From the NCBI GenBank assembly GCA_022072205.1, contig JAJVID010000106.1, positions 1 through 49,549 on the forward strand: a DNA stretch of 49,549 nucleotides, read 5' to 3'. Of the stretch, positions 7,570-14,903 are shown piece after piece. Position numbers and translations under genes: made by a program. The DNA is from Acidobacteriota bacterium (lineage in GTDB: Bacteria > Acidobacteriota > Blastocatellia > RBC074). Position 1 is the stretch's first letter. Each line of letters opens with the position of its first letter. The notes beneath the pieces are model-generated. The model worked only from the letters and a program-made list of their open reading frames with translations. It searched no databases and was not told the origin of the DNA.

Positions 7570-8151
7570 TCAAGCGCGGCTAAACTGCAAATTTACTTCT
7601 GCCAGCGGCATTATCTTTTCAATGTACTCGCCCAGAGAGTCGTGGTCTTTCTGTTCATTCCAGTACTGTGCCAACCCGTAGATCGCCCAACTGGCGGCAG
7701 TGGCCGCGATCACTGGAGAGGGATTCGACCCGATTTGTTCAAGCCATGTCATCAACAGACCCTTGGTCTGTTCTTTGATCTGCGTCTCCATGAGCTGACC
7801 AAACTGGCCGCGCGGCGATTTGCAATGGCTGTTGGCTTCTCCGATGAATTCACACACGGTCAGGATCAGCGCGCGTAAATTATCTTCACTGAAATGGCAG
7901 GCGTTCAACGTGCGCTTTTCGATTTCCGCCCGAAACTCCTGGCGGATTTGATGCTCAAGCAGGGCATATTTATCGGGAAAATGCGCGTAGAACGTGGCGC
8001 GGTTGATTCCGGCGCGGACGGCAATATCTTGAATCGAGACGGATTGAAAATCCTTCTCGCGGATAAGTTCCGAAAATGCCTCTTCCAGCAGACGGCGGGT
8101 GCGTTTGACGCGCGGATCGAGTTTTTCTTCAGGCGGAGCGTTGATCAACAT
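7570..8151 (-). CDS. TetR/AcrR-family repressor
   Basis: A 193-residue regulator. The N-terminal helix-turn-helix covers about residues 38-58 (VSIQDIAVRAGINRATFYAH), followed by the usual FPDKYALL and a helical ligand domain (about 70-190) of unknown specificity. The start at 8151 has AAAGGAG about 7 bases upstream. It is divergent from the long redox/detoxification gene run, and repeated AAGCGACA motifs in the shared intergenic region suggest that it represses both directions. The ligand is probably an electrophile, quinone or aromatic compound, judging by the neighbours; that is inference. Confidence 0.9.
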   Translation of the reverse strand: MLINAPPEEKLDPRVKRTRRLLEEAFSELIREKDFQSVSIQDIAVRAGINRATFYAHFPDKYALLEHQIRQEFRAEIEKRTLNACHFSEDNLRALILTVCEFIGEANSHCKSPRGQFGQLMETQIKEQTKGLLMTWLEQIGSNPSPVIAATAASWAIYGLAQYWNEQKDHDSLGEYIEKIMPLAEVNLQFSRA

Positions 8152-8161
8152 TTTTTCTCCT

Positions 8162-8251
8162 TTGTCGCTTATCCAACAAAAATCATCTTTTGGTGATTGA
8201 CTAAACTATGCAATACATGTTTAATAAGCGACAATTGTTACTTAAGCGACA
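8162..8251. promoter_or_regulatory. Probable TetR operators: three AAGCGACA repeats
   Basis: TTGTCGCTTAT (8162-8172, at the tetR ribosome site) is the exact inverse of ATAAGCGACAA (8224-8234), and a third copy TTAAGCGACA lies at 8242-8251. The 18 bases 8226-8243 also form an imperfect dyad around ACAATTGT. The downstream sites overlap the -10/+1 region of the plus-strand promoter, which suits repression. Binding by the neighbouring TetR protein is inferred. Confidence 0.65.
8197..8225 (+). promoter_or_regulatory. Promoter of the redox/detoxification gene run
   Basis: TTGACT (8197-8202) and TTTAAT (8220-8225) with a 17-base spacer, the -10 box overlapping the AAGCGACA operator. Transcription would start near 8232 and read through the leader peptide into the LUD gene. 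Confidence 0.6.
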
Positions 8252-8286
8252 CAAGTATCTTACCACGCTGGATGAGGAGAGTCAAG

Positions 8287-8325
8287 ATGAACATTGCATA
8301 CGGGCGTTGGGAGTTGTTCCAATGA
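8287..8325 (+). CDS. Possible 12-residue leader peptide coupled to the LUD gene
   Basis: ATG at 8287, with a strong GAGGAG 7-8 bases upstream, opens a 12-codon frame (MNIAYGRWELFQ). Its TGA overlaps the ATG of the next gene as ATGA at 8322-8325. The downstream gene has only a weak ribosome site of its own, so the peptide may deliver ribosomes to it. Whether the peptide has a role of its own is unknown. Confidence 0.45.
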   Translation: MNIAYGRWELFQ

Positions 8326-8969
8326 ACCCCGAAGTTGAAGGCGTCAAACTCGTTCCAAATGAGGAATTCGCGCGGCTGGCAAGCGATGAACAAATCAATC
8401 GCTCTGCCCTGGCGCTGGAGGCGCATGGCATTCGCACAATCCTCGCGGCAAACGGGGAAGAGGCCCGCAAAACGCTGTTCGAATTGCTGCCCGAAGGCGC
8501 CGAGGTATTTCTTGCCCTTTCCACCACACTGAAAGAATTGGGCGTCACTGAAATGATTGACAATTCGGATCGCTACAATTCCGTGCGGGCCCGACTCGCC
8601 AAGATGGATCGCGCCACACAGAACCGTGAGATGGTCAAGATGGGCGCGGTTCCCGAGTACATCGTCGGCAGCGTTCATGCTGTGACGGAGGACGGAAGCG
8701 TCATCATTGCCTCCAACTCAGGCAGTCAATTGGCGCCTTACGCCGCTTCCGCCGCGCGCGTCATCTGGGTGGTTGGCGCTCAAAAAATTGTGCGCACGCT
8801 GGAAGATGGTTTTCGACGCGTGTACGAATATGCCCTCCCGCTGGAGGATGCGCGCCTGATGCAGACACTCGGGATGCACAGCAGCGTCAATAAACTGTTG
8901 GTCGTCCACCGCGAGGTTCTGCCAGATCGAACGACCATGATCCTCGTGAAGGAAAGGCTTGGTTACTAG
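8322..8969 (+). CDS. LUD-domain protein (LutC-like, DUF162)
   Basis: About 215 residues. It has the LUD fold seen in LutB/LutC lactate-utilisation proteins: EEFARLASDEQI near the start, EVFLALSTTLKELGV in the middle, VGSVHAVTEDGSVIIASNSG and the late AARVIWVVGAQKI. No Fe-S motif is present, so it is the small LutC type standing alone. I place the start at 8322, the ATGA overlap with the leader peptide. An upstream in-frame ATG at 8208 would begin inside the promoter and operator region and lacks a ribosome site. First full gene of the TetR-linked run; role in this setting unclear. Confidence 0.8.
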   Translation: MNPEVEGVKLVPNEEFARLASDEQINRSALALEAHGIRTILAANGEEARKTLFELLPEGAEVFLALSTTLKELGVTEMIDNSDRYNSVRARLAKMDRATQNREMVKMGAVPEYIVGSVHAVTEDGSVIIASNSGSQLAPYAASAARVIWVVGAQKIVRTLEDGFRRVYEYALPLEDARLMQTLGMHSSVNKLLVVHREVLPDRTTMILVKERLGY

Positions 8970-8970
8970 C

Positions 8971-9138
8971 ATGGCATCGCCCAATCCTGATCACGCTGTA
9001 AACCAACCGTCCATAAAACCCGTCACGCTGATTGGACTCGGCGGCAACGCCGCCGCCGGCGGTTACTGCGACCCTCTGACGGGCGAATGTTATCCCGCGT
9101 CCGAAATGGACGATCTTGTTTTTCAAAAGGAGAAACCC
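8971..9138 (+). other. In-frame coding stretch upstream of the YHS gene
   Basis: From ATG 8971, 56 codons run without a stop directly into the YHS gene in the same frame. The stretch contains GYCDPLTGECYPASEMDD, with two cysteines and plausible codon use, so it may be an N-terminal domain of a 120-residue protein or a remnant of another gene. There is no good ribosome site for 8971, while 9139 has a strong one. Unresolved. Confidence 0.35.
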
Positions 9139-9333
9139 ATGACTACTGCCATTGATCCCGTTTGCAAGATGGAAGTCGAAATCGAAACTGCGCAATACAA
9201 GAGCGAACACGCCGGCGAGACCTATTATTTCTGTTCGGCTGGCTGTCAGAAATCCTTCGAGAAGGATCCGCATCAGTACCTGCCCGAAGATCACCACGGA
9301 CATTCCCACAGCCACGAAGGTCACAGTCACTAA
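9139..9333 (+). CDS. YHS-domain protein with His-rich tail
   Basis: A 64-residue YHS domain: DPVCKMEVE, then YKSEHAGETYYFCSAGCQKS, then FEKDPHQYL, followed by a histidine-rich tail (HHGHSHSHEGHSH). YHS domains bind metals, often at Cys/His clusters, and occur as parts of copper and other metal transporters. The start is set by AAAGGAG 8 bases before ATG 9139; translation could also begin at 8971. The stop is followed 18 bases later by the LLM gene. Probably a soluble metal-binding or buffering protein; the metal is unknown. Confidence 0.8.
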   Translation: MTTAIDPVCKMEVEIETAQYKSEHAGETYYFCSAGCQKSFEKDPHQYLPEDHHGHSHSHEGHSH

Positions 9334-9351
9334 CCCGCCTCTTTCTCGACC

Positions 9352-10290
9352 ATGCCTTTTACTCAACCCCCTGTTTTTGGCGTCAATATTGACCCCTCCA
9401 CCGCCAACCTTGAGGCCGCCCTGCAGCGCGCCCGCCTGGCGGATGAAAGCGATGTGGAACTGGTCACGATTCAGGATCACCCCTACAACGCGGACTTCCT
9501 GGACACGTGGACCCTTCTCACTGCTCTTGCGGCCCGCACCGAACGCGTGCATATCGCCACCAACGTCATGAACACTCCCTTGCGCCCGCCGGCGATGATG
9601 GCAAAAATGGCCGCTACGCTGGACTTAATCACCAAGGGGCGCCTCGAACTTGGGCTGGGCGCGGGCGGCTATATTGAAGGGATGCAAACCTGGGGAGGCA
9701 CGGTCGGACAAACGCCCGGTCAGCGCTATCAGGCTTTCAAAGAGTACGCCGAAATCGTGCGCGGCATGTGGGATCACGCCGGCGGGCGCTTCTCGTATTC
9801 TGGCGGGTTTTACAAGGTGGGCGAACTCGTTCCCGGCCCAGCTCCCGCACATCCCATTCCGTTATGGTTTGGGGCCGGTGGCCCGCGTATGTTGCGCCTC
9901 ACGGGACGCATGGCTGACGGCTGGCTGGTTGGCACGATTTATGTGCCGCCCCAGCAACTGCCCGAAGTCAACACCCTGCTGGACGAAGGCGCCGCGCAGG
10001 CCGGTCGCAATCCGTCCGAAGTGCGGCGCGGCTACAATTTGTTTGGCGCAATCAAACTGCGCGCGGGCGAGAGTTATCAATTCAATCGTCCAGGCTTGGT
10101 GTTGGGAACGCCTGCCGAGTGGGTCGAAACCCTCGTCCGCTACCATCTCGAATACCGGCACGACGCCTTCATCTTCTGGCCTGTGGCGGGAGATGAAGAG
10201 GCGCAGATCAAGGTCTTTTTGAACGAGATCATGCCCGAGGTCCGCAAACAGATTCGAGAAATCCAGGAAAAGGAAGCGCAAGTCGAATAA
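9352..10290 (+). CDS. LLM-class flavin- or F420-dependent oxidoreductase
   Basis: A 312-residue TIM-barrel protein of the bacterial luciferase superfamily. Typical segments are VTIQDHPYNADFLDTWTLL (substrate/cofactor entrance), TERVHIATNVMNTPLRPP, and LGLGAGGYIEGM (phosphate binding), with the late PLWFGAGGPRMLRLTGRMAD. Such enzymes use FMN or F420 to oxidise or reduce small organics. The Ddn-type gene nearby makes F420 plausible, but the cofactor cannot be read from the sequence. One base separates its stop from the following MFS gene. Confidence 0.88.
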   Translation: MPFTQPPVFGVNIDPSTANLEAALQRARLADESDVELVTIQDHPYNADFLDTWTLLTALAARTERVHIATNVMNTPLRPPAMMAKMAATLDLITKGRLELGLGAGGYIEGMQTWGGTVGQTPGQRYQAFKEYAEIVRGMWDHAGGRFSYSGGFYKVGELVPGPAPAHPIPLWFGAGGPRMLRLTGRMADGWLVGTIYVPPQQLPEVNTLLDEGAAQAGRNPSEVRRGYNLFGAIKLRAGESYQFNRPGLVLGTPAEWVETLVRYHLEYRHDAFIFWPVAGDEEAQIKVFLNEIMPEVRKQIREIQEKEAQVE

Positions 10291-10291
10291 T

Positions 10292-11815
10292 ATGTCACGC
10301 AAGCGCATCATCATCGTCACGCTGGGTGTTATGCTCAGCCTGTTCATGGCTTCGATGGAATCGACCGTCATCGCAACCGCCATGCCTACCATCATTGGGC
10401 AGTTGGGCGGGCTGGAACATTACTCGTGGGTCTTCGCGGCGTTCATGCTGGCTTCGACCGCCACCGTCCCGCTCTACGGCAAGTTGTCCGACCTGTTCGG
10501 GCGCCGCCGCCTGTACCTCTTCGCCATGGGACTGTTTCTGCTTGGTTCGGCATTGAGCGGGCTGGCAAACAACATGACCCAGCTCATCATCTTCCGCGCC
10601 ATTCAGGGATTGGGCGCGGGCGGCATCCAGCCGCTGGCGTTCATCATGATCGGCGAGATGTTCTCGCTGCAGCAGCGCGCCCGCATGCAGGGATTATTCT
10701 CCGGCGTGTGGGGCGTGTCGTCCATTATCGGTCCGCTGTTGGGCGGTTTCCTGGTGGACCAACTGTCCTGGCGCTGGGTTTTTTACGTCAACGTCATCCC
10801 CGGTTTACTTGCCGCAACGCTGGTGGCGCTCGCCTGGCGAGACCAGGTTCAACATCACGAAACCCCTGTGGTGGATTACGCCGGCGCGGGTCTTTTGACG
10901 GCCGGCGTGGTTGCGCTTCTCTTCGGACTCATGGAGTTGGGAACGCCGGGCAGTTGGGCACTGATCAGTCTGGCGGTGGTTCTCTTCGCGGTTCTGCTAT
11001 GGGTGGAACGCCGCGCCGTGGATCCGCTTCTGCCGCTGAATCTCTTCCGCGACCGCCTGTTCTCGGTTGCGGTGGTACACGGCCTGCTGGCAGGCTGGGC
11101 GATGTTCGGCAGCACATCCTTTATCCCATTGTTTGTGCAATCTGTATTGGGAACCAGCGCTACGCAGGCCGGCGTTACGATCACCCCCATGCTCCTCGGC
11201 TGGGTGACGGCAAGCATCATTGGCGCGCGCCTGATGTTGAAAGTCGGTTATTGGAGGCTGGGATTGATTGGCATGACGTCGCTTAGTCTGGGGACCTTCC
11301 TCATGTCGCAAGCGAGCGTCACCGTCAGCCAAACCCTGTTGATGGTCTTCGTCGCCCTGATGGGCATCGGTATGGGATTTTCGATCCCGTCCCTCCTGAT
11401 TGCCGTCCAGTCCAGTGTGGAACGCCGTCACCTCGGCGCGGCCACCGCCACGGTTCAGTTCAGCCGCACGATCGGCGGGACGCTCGGCGTAAGCGTGATG
11501 GGCGCGGCGCTCGCTCTTCGCCTGACCTCTGACCTGCGCGCGGCAGGGCAGGACGTGAGCATCATTCAACAACTGCTCAATCCCGCTCCCGGCTCGCAAC
11601 TGGCGATCGCGGAAAGCGCGCGCCTGGCAATGGCAAATTCCATCAATCTGGTCTTCACCATTGCCTTCATTGCCGCCCTGTTGGGACTGGTCGCCATCTT
11701 CTTCGCCCCGCGGCGCAAATTGACCGACTTCGCGCGCCGCGGCGCCGCCTCTGAAGGAGGCGAGCCGGACGCCGCGCAGTCGAATTCGGCGGTTGATCTT
11801 GCCAGCGCGGATTGA
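10292..11815 (+). CDS. DHA2-family MFS multidrug exporter (EmrB/QacA-like)
   Basis: A 507-residue, 14-helix proton/drug antiporter of the inner membrane. The first helix holds MASMESTVIATAMPTI, the DHA2 motif D1-like region. The A motif reads GKLSDLFGRRRLY, and motif C lies in GVWGVSSIIGPLLGGFLVD. It is sandwiched between the LLM oxidoreductase and a thioredoxin-like gene with 1- and 6-base gaps, so it is clearly part of the operon and probably expels the compounds or products that the cluster handles. Confidence 0.93.
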   Translation: MSRKRIIIVTLGVMLSLFMASMESTVIATAMPTIIGQLGGLEHYSWVFAAFMLASTATVPLYGKLSDLFGRRRLYLFAMGLFLLGSALSGLANNMTQLIIFRAIQGLGAGGIQPLAFIMIGEMFSLQQRARMQGLFSGVWGVSSIIGPLLGGFLVDQLSWRWVFYVNVIPGLLAATLVALAWRDQVQHHETPVVDYAGAGLLTAGVVALLFGLMELGTPGSWALISLAVVLFAVLLWVERRAVDPLLPLNLFRDRLFSVAVVHGLLAGWAMFGSTSFIPLFVQSVLGTSATQAGVTITPMLLGWVTASIIGARLMLKVGYWRLGLIGMTSLSLGTFLMSQASVTVSQTLLMVFVALMGIGMGFSIPSLLIAVQSSVERRHLGAATATVQFSRTIGGTLGVSVMGAALALRLTSDLRAAGQDVSIIQQLLNPAPGSQLAIAESARLAMANSINLVFTIAFIAALLGLVAIFFAPRRKLTDFARRGAASEGGEPDAAQSNSAVDLASAD

Positions 11816-11821
11816 CTGCTT

Positions 11822-12442
11822 ATGACAGACCAACCTGCCTCTTCTCCTCGAACTGCGCTGCCCATGAATGCCTCACGCTGGAAGCAGGGTCTTACCCTGC
11901 CTGATTTCGTTGCGCAGATGAGTGTAGATCAAGACATAATGATGCGCCGCCTTGAGACCGTCCAACTCAGCGAAGAGGAACGCGCGGCCGCGGCCGCGCT
12001 TCAGCGCCCCCTCCGCGTTCTGGTGATGACCGAGGATTGGTGCACCGATTGCCTGATGAATCTGCCGATCCTGGCGCGCCTGACGGAGGCAGCTCCCGCC
12101 ATGGAAACGCGCGTCTTCATTCGCTCACGCTGGCCCGAGCTGCAAGCCTGGTTCGCCGCAGGCGGCATCGCCGCCATCCCCGTCTTCGCCGTTCTGGATG
12201 AAGCCTTTCAACTGATCGGGACGTGGGTCGAGCGCCCCAAAGCCGCCAATGAGCGCATCAAACGCTGGAAAGAAGAACATCCAGAGACACAAGCCATTCA
12301 ACAGGATGCCAGCCTGAGCAAAGAAAAACGCAAGACCCGCCTCGCTCACATCTACACTGGTCTGAAGATCGAGATGGAAACCTGGTATGCCGAAAGTCTG
12401 CAAGCCGCCACTGTGCAGGAGATCGTGGACATATTGAAATGA
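11822..12442 (+). CDS. Thioredoxin-like protein with WCTDC site
   Basis: A 206-residue cytosolic protein of the thioredoxin fold. The active site is MTEDWCTDC (C74, C77), a variant of the CxxC motif; the cis-Pro loop is IAAIPVFAVLD. A charged helical region follows (about 130-180). There is no signal peptide. It could act as a disulfide reductase for the peroxide or electrophile response. The stop overlaps the next start (ATGA at 12439), so translation is coupled. Confidence 0.8.
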   Translation: MTDQPASSPRTALPMNASRWKQGLTLPDFVAQMSVDQDIMMRRLETVQLSEEERAAAAALQRPLRVLVMTEDWCTDCLMNLPILARLTEAAPAMETRVFIRSRWPELQAWFAAGGIAAIPVFAVLDEAFQLIGTWVERPKAANERIKRWKEEHPETQAIQQDASLSKEKRKTRLAHIYTGLKIEMETWYAESLQAATVQEIVDILK

Positions 12443-13136
12443 ACATTGACCCGCTCACTGAAACCCTGACGGTTCCCCGCCCGCAAGGCGGAACCCTGGA
12501 CGCCTACCTGGCGAAGCCCGCAGGCGCAGGTCCTTTCCCCGGCGTGGTTGTCATCCACGAAATCTTTGGGCTGAACGAAAATATCCGCGATATTGCCCGG
12601 CGTTTCGCCAATGAAGGCTACGCCGCGCTGGCAGTGGATTTATTCAGCGCCGGCAGCCGCGTCGCCTGCATGACGCGCATCTTCCACGGCATCCTCGTCC
12701 GCCCGCTGAGCAACGGCGTGGTCGGCGAGTTGCGCGCCGCACTGGATGTTTTACGAAACCGGCCCGAGGTCCAAGCGAAGCGCGTGGGCGCGATCGGTTT
12801 CTGCATGGGCGGAAGTTACGCCCTGCAACTGGCTTGCGTGGATAAAGATCTGCGCGCCGCCTCGGTCTTTTATGGACAAACCCGCGTCCGCTCGACGCCC
12901 TGGCTGGATCCTGTCCGATTGTCGGTAGTTACCCTGAAAAGGATTTCACCGCCAGCGCTGCCCGCCAGTTGGAAGAGCGGCTCGAAGCGCATCAGGTGGC
13001 CCGCGACATCAAAATCTATCCGAATGTACGCCACTCCTTTTTCAATGAAACGGGTCCCGCCTACAACGCCGAAGCCGCCGCTGATGCCTGGAAGCGCACC
13101 CTGGCGTTTTTTGACGCGCATCTACAAAGCGCCTGA
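12439..13136 (+). pseudogene. Dienelactone hydrolase with one-base frameshift
   Basis: Reading frame 1 gives a good dienelactone hydrolase up to ASVFYGQ (about 12439-12878), including VVVIHEIFGLNENIRD and the nucleophile motif GFCMGGSYAL (Cys). After that the homology continues in another frame: NPRPLDALAGSCPIVGSYPE, then KDFT, and PNVRHSFFNETGPAYN holding the catalytic His, ending at TGA 13134-13136. Adding one A to the AAA run at 12878-12880 restores a full-length enzyme of about 233 residues. Without repair the protein keeps Cys but loses Asp and His. This is either a real inactivation or a base-calling error. Confidence 0.85.
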
Positions 13137-13158
13137 CTTGAAAGAATAGAGGAATTGC

Positions 13159-13584
13159 ATGTTTGGCAAATGGCTGATGAGATTGGTTATGACGATCTAC
13201 GTTTTTCTGTACCGTCGAACCGGCGGAAAAGTGGGCGGTCGTCTTGGAGCAATGCCGGTGCTTCTGCTTACCACCACTGGACGTAAGACTGGGAAGAAAC
13301 ATACTGTGCCGGTAATGTACCTCAGTGAGAGTCCCAACTACATTATTACTGCCTCCAACAACGGAGGGGAAATGCCCCCGGCTTGGTGGCTCAATCTGAA
13401 AAACAGCCCGCAAGCAACAATCGAAATTGGCGGCGTTATGAGTTTGGTGACAACAAAACAGGCGGATTCGGAGGAGAAAGAACGGTTGTGGGCGCAACTG
13501 GTTGAGAAAGCCCCCGCCTTTGAAGGCTACCAGAAGCGCACTCAGCGCGAAATTCCGATGGTGATTTTGCGCCCCAAATCGTAA
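13159..13584 (+). CDS. Deazaflavin (F420)-dependent nitroreductase/quinone reductase, Ddn-like
   Basis: A 141-residue split-beta-barrel flavoprotein relative. LTTTGRKTGKKHTVPVMYL (about 37-55) is the signature GRKTGxxxxxPV that binds the F420 phosphate. It is followed by SNNGGEMPPAWWLNLKNSP, also diagnostic of the family. Mycobacterial relatives reduce quinones or nitroimidazoles with F420H2 and protect against oxidative stress. The ribosome site is AGAGGAA. It lies 18 bases before the selenoprotein gene and fits a quinone-detoxification theme. F420 production by this organism is assumed. Confidence 0.85.
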   Translation: MFGKWLMRLVMTIYVFLYRRTGGKVGGRLGAMPVLLLTTTGRKTGKKHTVPVMYLSESPNYIITASNNGGEMPPAWWLNLKNSPQATIEIGGVMSLVTTKQADSEEKERLWAQLVEKAPAFEGYQKRTQREIPMVILRPKS

Positions 13585-13602
13585 AAAGTAAAGGAAAGAA
13601 AA

Positions 13603-14214
13603 ATGGATCAAATCAAACTCACAATTTTTTCCGACTACGTCTGACCGTGGTGTTATGTCGGCCAGGGTGTGGTCGCAACGCTAATTGAAAAGCACAACGC
13701 GCAGGTCGAGTGGCGCCCGTTTTATTTGCGCCCCGATACGCCGCCGGAGGGCATGGAACTGCCTGAATATGTGAAAGCCCGCGCCGCCCAATCCAACGCG
13801 CGTTTGAAGCAAATGGCAAACGCCGCCGGGCTGGAGATGGTCTTCCCAACCCATATCCCGAACACGCGGCTGGCGCACGAAGCCACGGAATACGCCCTCC
13901 AGCGCGGAAATGGGCTTGAGTTCCACCGCATCGTTTTCGACAAGTTCTACGGCCGGGGACAGGACATCGGCAAATGGGAAGTCCTGCGCGCCGCCGCCGA
14001 AGAAGCCGGGCTGGACGCGGAAGAGATGCAAAGGCTGGTGGGAGCGGGAACATACACCGCCGCCGTCCAGTCGGAAGTGAACCAGGCGTCTCAGATCGGC
14101 GTGACCGGCGTGCCGACTTATGTTTTGAACGACCGTTACGCCATCGTCGGCGCCCAGCCGTATGAGGCCTTCCTGCAAGCGTTACAGCAAATCGAGAACG
14201 AACTCAAAAAATAA
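13603..14214 (+). CDS. Selenocysteine-containing DsbA/FrnE-like oxidoreductase (in-frame UGA at codon 14)
   Basis: ATG 13603, with AAAGGAAAG upstream, opens a 203-codon frame with one internal TGA at 13642-13644. The context is IFSDYV-U-PWCYVG, where relatives read DYVCPWCYLG, so UGA replaces the first active-site cysteine (U14, C17). Downstream the whole FrnE/2-hydroxychromene-isomerase-like DsbA domain is intact to the stop at 14214 (VEWRPFYLRPDTP, FHRIVFDKFYGRGQDIGKW, GVTGVPTYVLNDRYAIVGAQ with cis-Pro). A foldable SECIS-like stem follows the UGA. UGA is an ordinary stop elsewhere in the window. Likely a cytosolic thiol/selenol oxidoreductase. A plain nonsense mutation at the catalytic Cys is the alternative. 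Confidence 0.85.
13648..13683 (+). promoter_or_regulatory. Candidate bacterial SECIS of the DsbA-like gene
   Basis: An imperfect stem with arms 13648-13654 and 13677-13683 (including G-U pairs), a small internal loop, and the upper stem CGGCC (13659-13663) with GGTCG (13671-13675), capped by the loop AGGGTGT. The loop begins 19 bases after the UGA, within the roughly 16-37 base window known for bacterial SECIS, and has G at its second and third positions. Folding was done by eye. Confidence 0.65.
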
Positions 14215-14319
14215 TCATGGCAAATTGGAGGCAGCGACATAAGGAATAATTTACCCATCTCATGACCACTGCGCTTACTGTAAAACTTTAAAAACACAGA
14301 CTCAAAGGAGAGAACGAAA

Positions 14320-14709
14320 ATGGAAATCGTATTTCTGATTGGACGGATCATCACAGGCGTTTACTGGATCTTTGGCGGTTACGCCCATTTTGCCCAGGCG
14401 CAAGCCATGATTCCCTGGACACAATCCAAAGGCGTGCCGTTTCCCGGGCTTGCCGTGCGCGGCAGCGGCGCAATGATCATCCTGGGCGGCTTGAGCCTGC
14501 TGCTGGGTCTTTACCCGCTGGTCGGTATTGCCCTGATCGTGCTGTTTATCATCCCGGTTGCATCCATCATGCACAACTTCTGGACGATTCAAGACCCCAT
14601 GCAGCGCCAAATGGACATGACCTTCTTCATGAAAGATTTCTGCATGTTGGGCTGCACGCTGATGTTCGTTGCCATTCCCCAACCCTGGGCCTTGAGCTTG
14701 GCATTCTAA
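14320..14709 (+). CDS. DoxX-family membrane protein
   Basis: A 129-residue integral membrane protein with four helices (about 3-22, 44-64, 68-88, 103-122). GRIITGVYWIFGGYAHFAQA and KGVPFPGLAVRGSGAMIILG are typical of DoxX/CatD/MhqP proteins. In Bacillus, DoxX-like CatD and MhqP accompany catechol dioxygenases in quinone resistance, which matches the VOC dioxygenase 0.8 kb downstream. The start has AAAGGAGAG upstream. The exact biochemical role of the family is not settled. Confidence 0.85.
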   Translation: MEIVFLIGRIITGVYWIFGGYAHFAQAQAMIPWTQSKGVPFPGLAVRGSGAMIILGGLSLLLGLYPLVGIALIVLFIIPVASIMHNFWTIQDPMQRQMDMTFFMKDFCMLGCTLMFVAIPQPWALSLAF

Positions 14710-14713
14710 AGCC

Positions 14714-14833
14714 AACTTTAAGTTCTACGGCAAGAGACAGGATATCAGCAAATGAGATGCCCTGCCTCTTGCCGCCCTGCAAGTCGGGCTAAACGCGGAC
14801 GAGATGCAGAGCGAGGTTGAAAGCGGCAAGTAC
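14714..14833 (+). pseudogene. Fragment of a second DsbA/FrnE-like gene
   Basis: Translation (NFKFYGKRQDISK, stop, DALPLAALQVGLNADEMQ, SEVESGKY) aligns with residues around 110-148 of the DsbA-like protein upstream (FDKFYGRGQDIGKW...GLDAEEMQ...). The stop sits where the intact gene has Trp (TGG to TGA), so it is not a selenocysteine site. No ends are present. It is debris of a duplicated gene. Bases just after it (14831-14850) resemble those flanking the palindromic repeat at 21626. Confidence 0.7.
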
Positions 14834-14903
14834 ATAACGTCTGTTAATCACTGGAATCCGAAATACTACAAAAACCTTAGTCGCTTAGAAAGGATCAAAA
14901 ATC

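Noticed and set aside
12876..12883. Programmed frameshift in the dienelactone hydrolase gene
   Set aside because: The A-run is only three bases and no stimulatory structure or slippery heptamer is evident; mutation or sequencing error is simpler.
14753..14755. In-frame TGA in the DsbA-like fragment as a further Sec codon
   Set aside because: The intact paralogue has Trp at this position and the fragment lacks both gene ends; a simple TGG to TGA change explains it.
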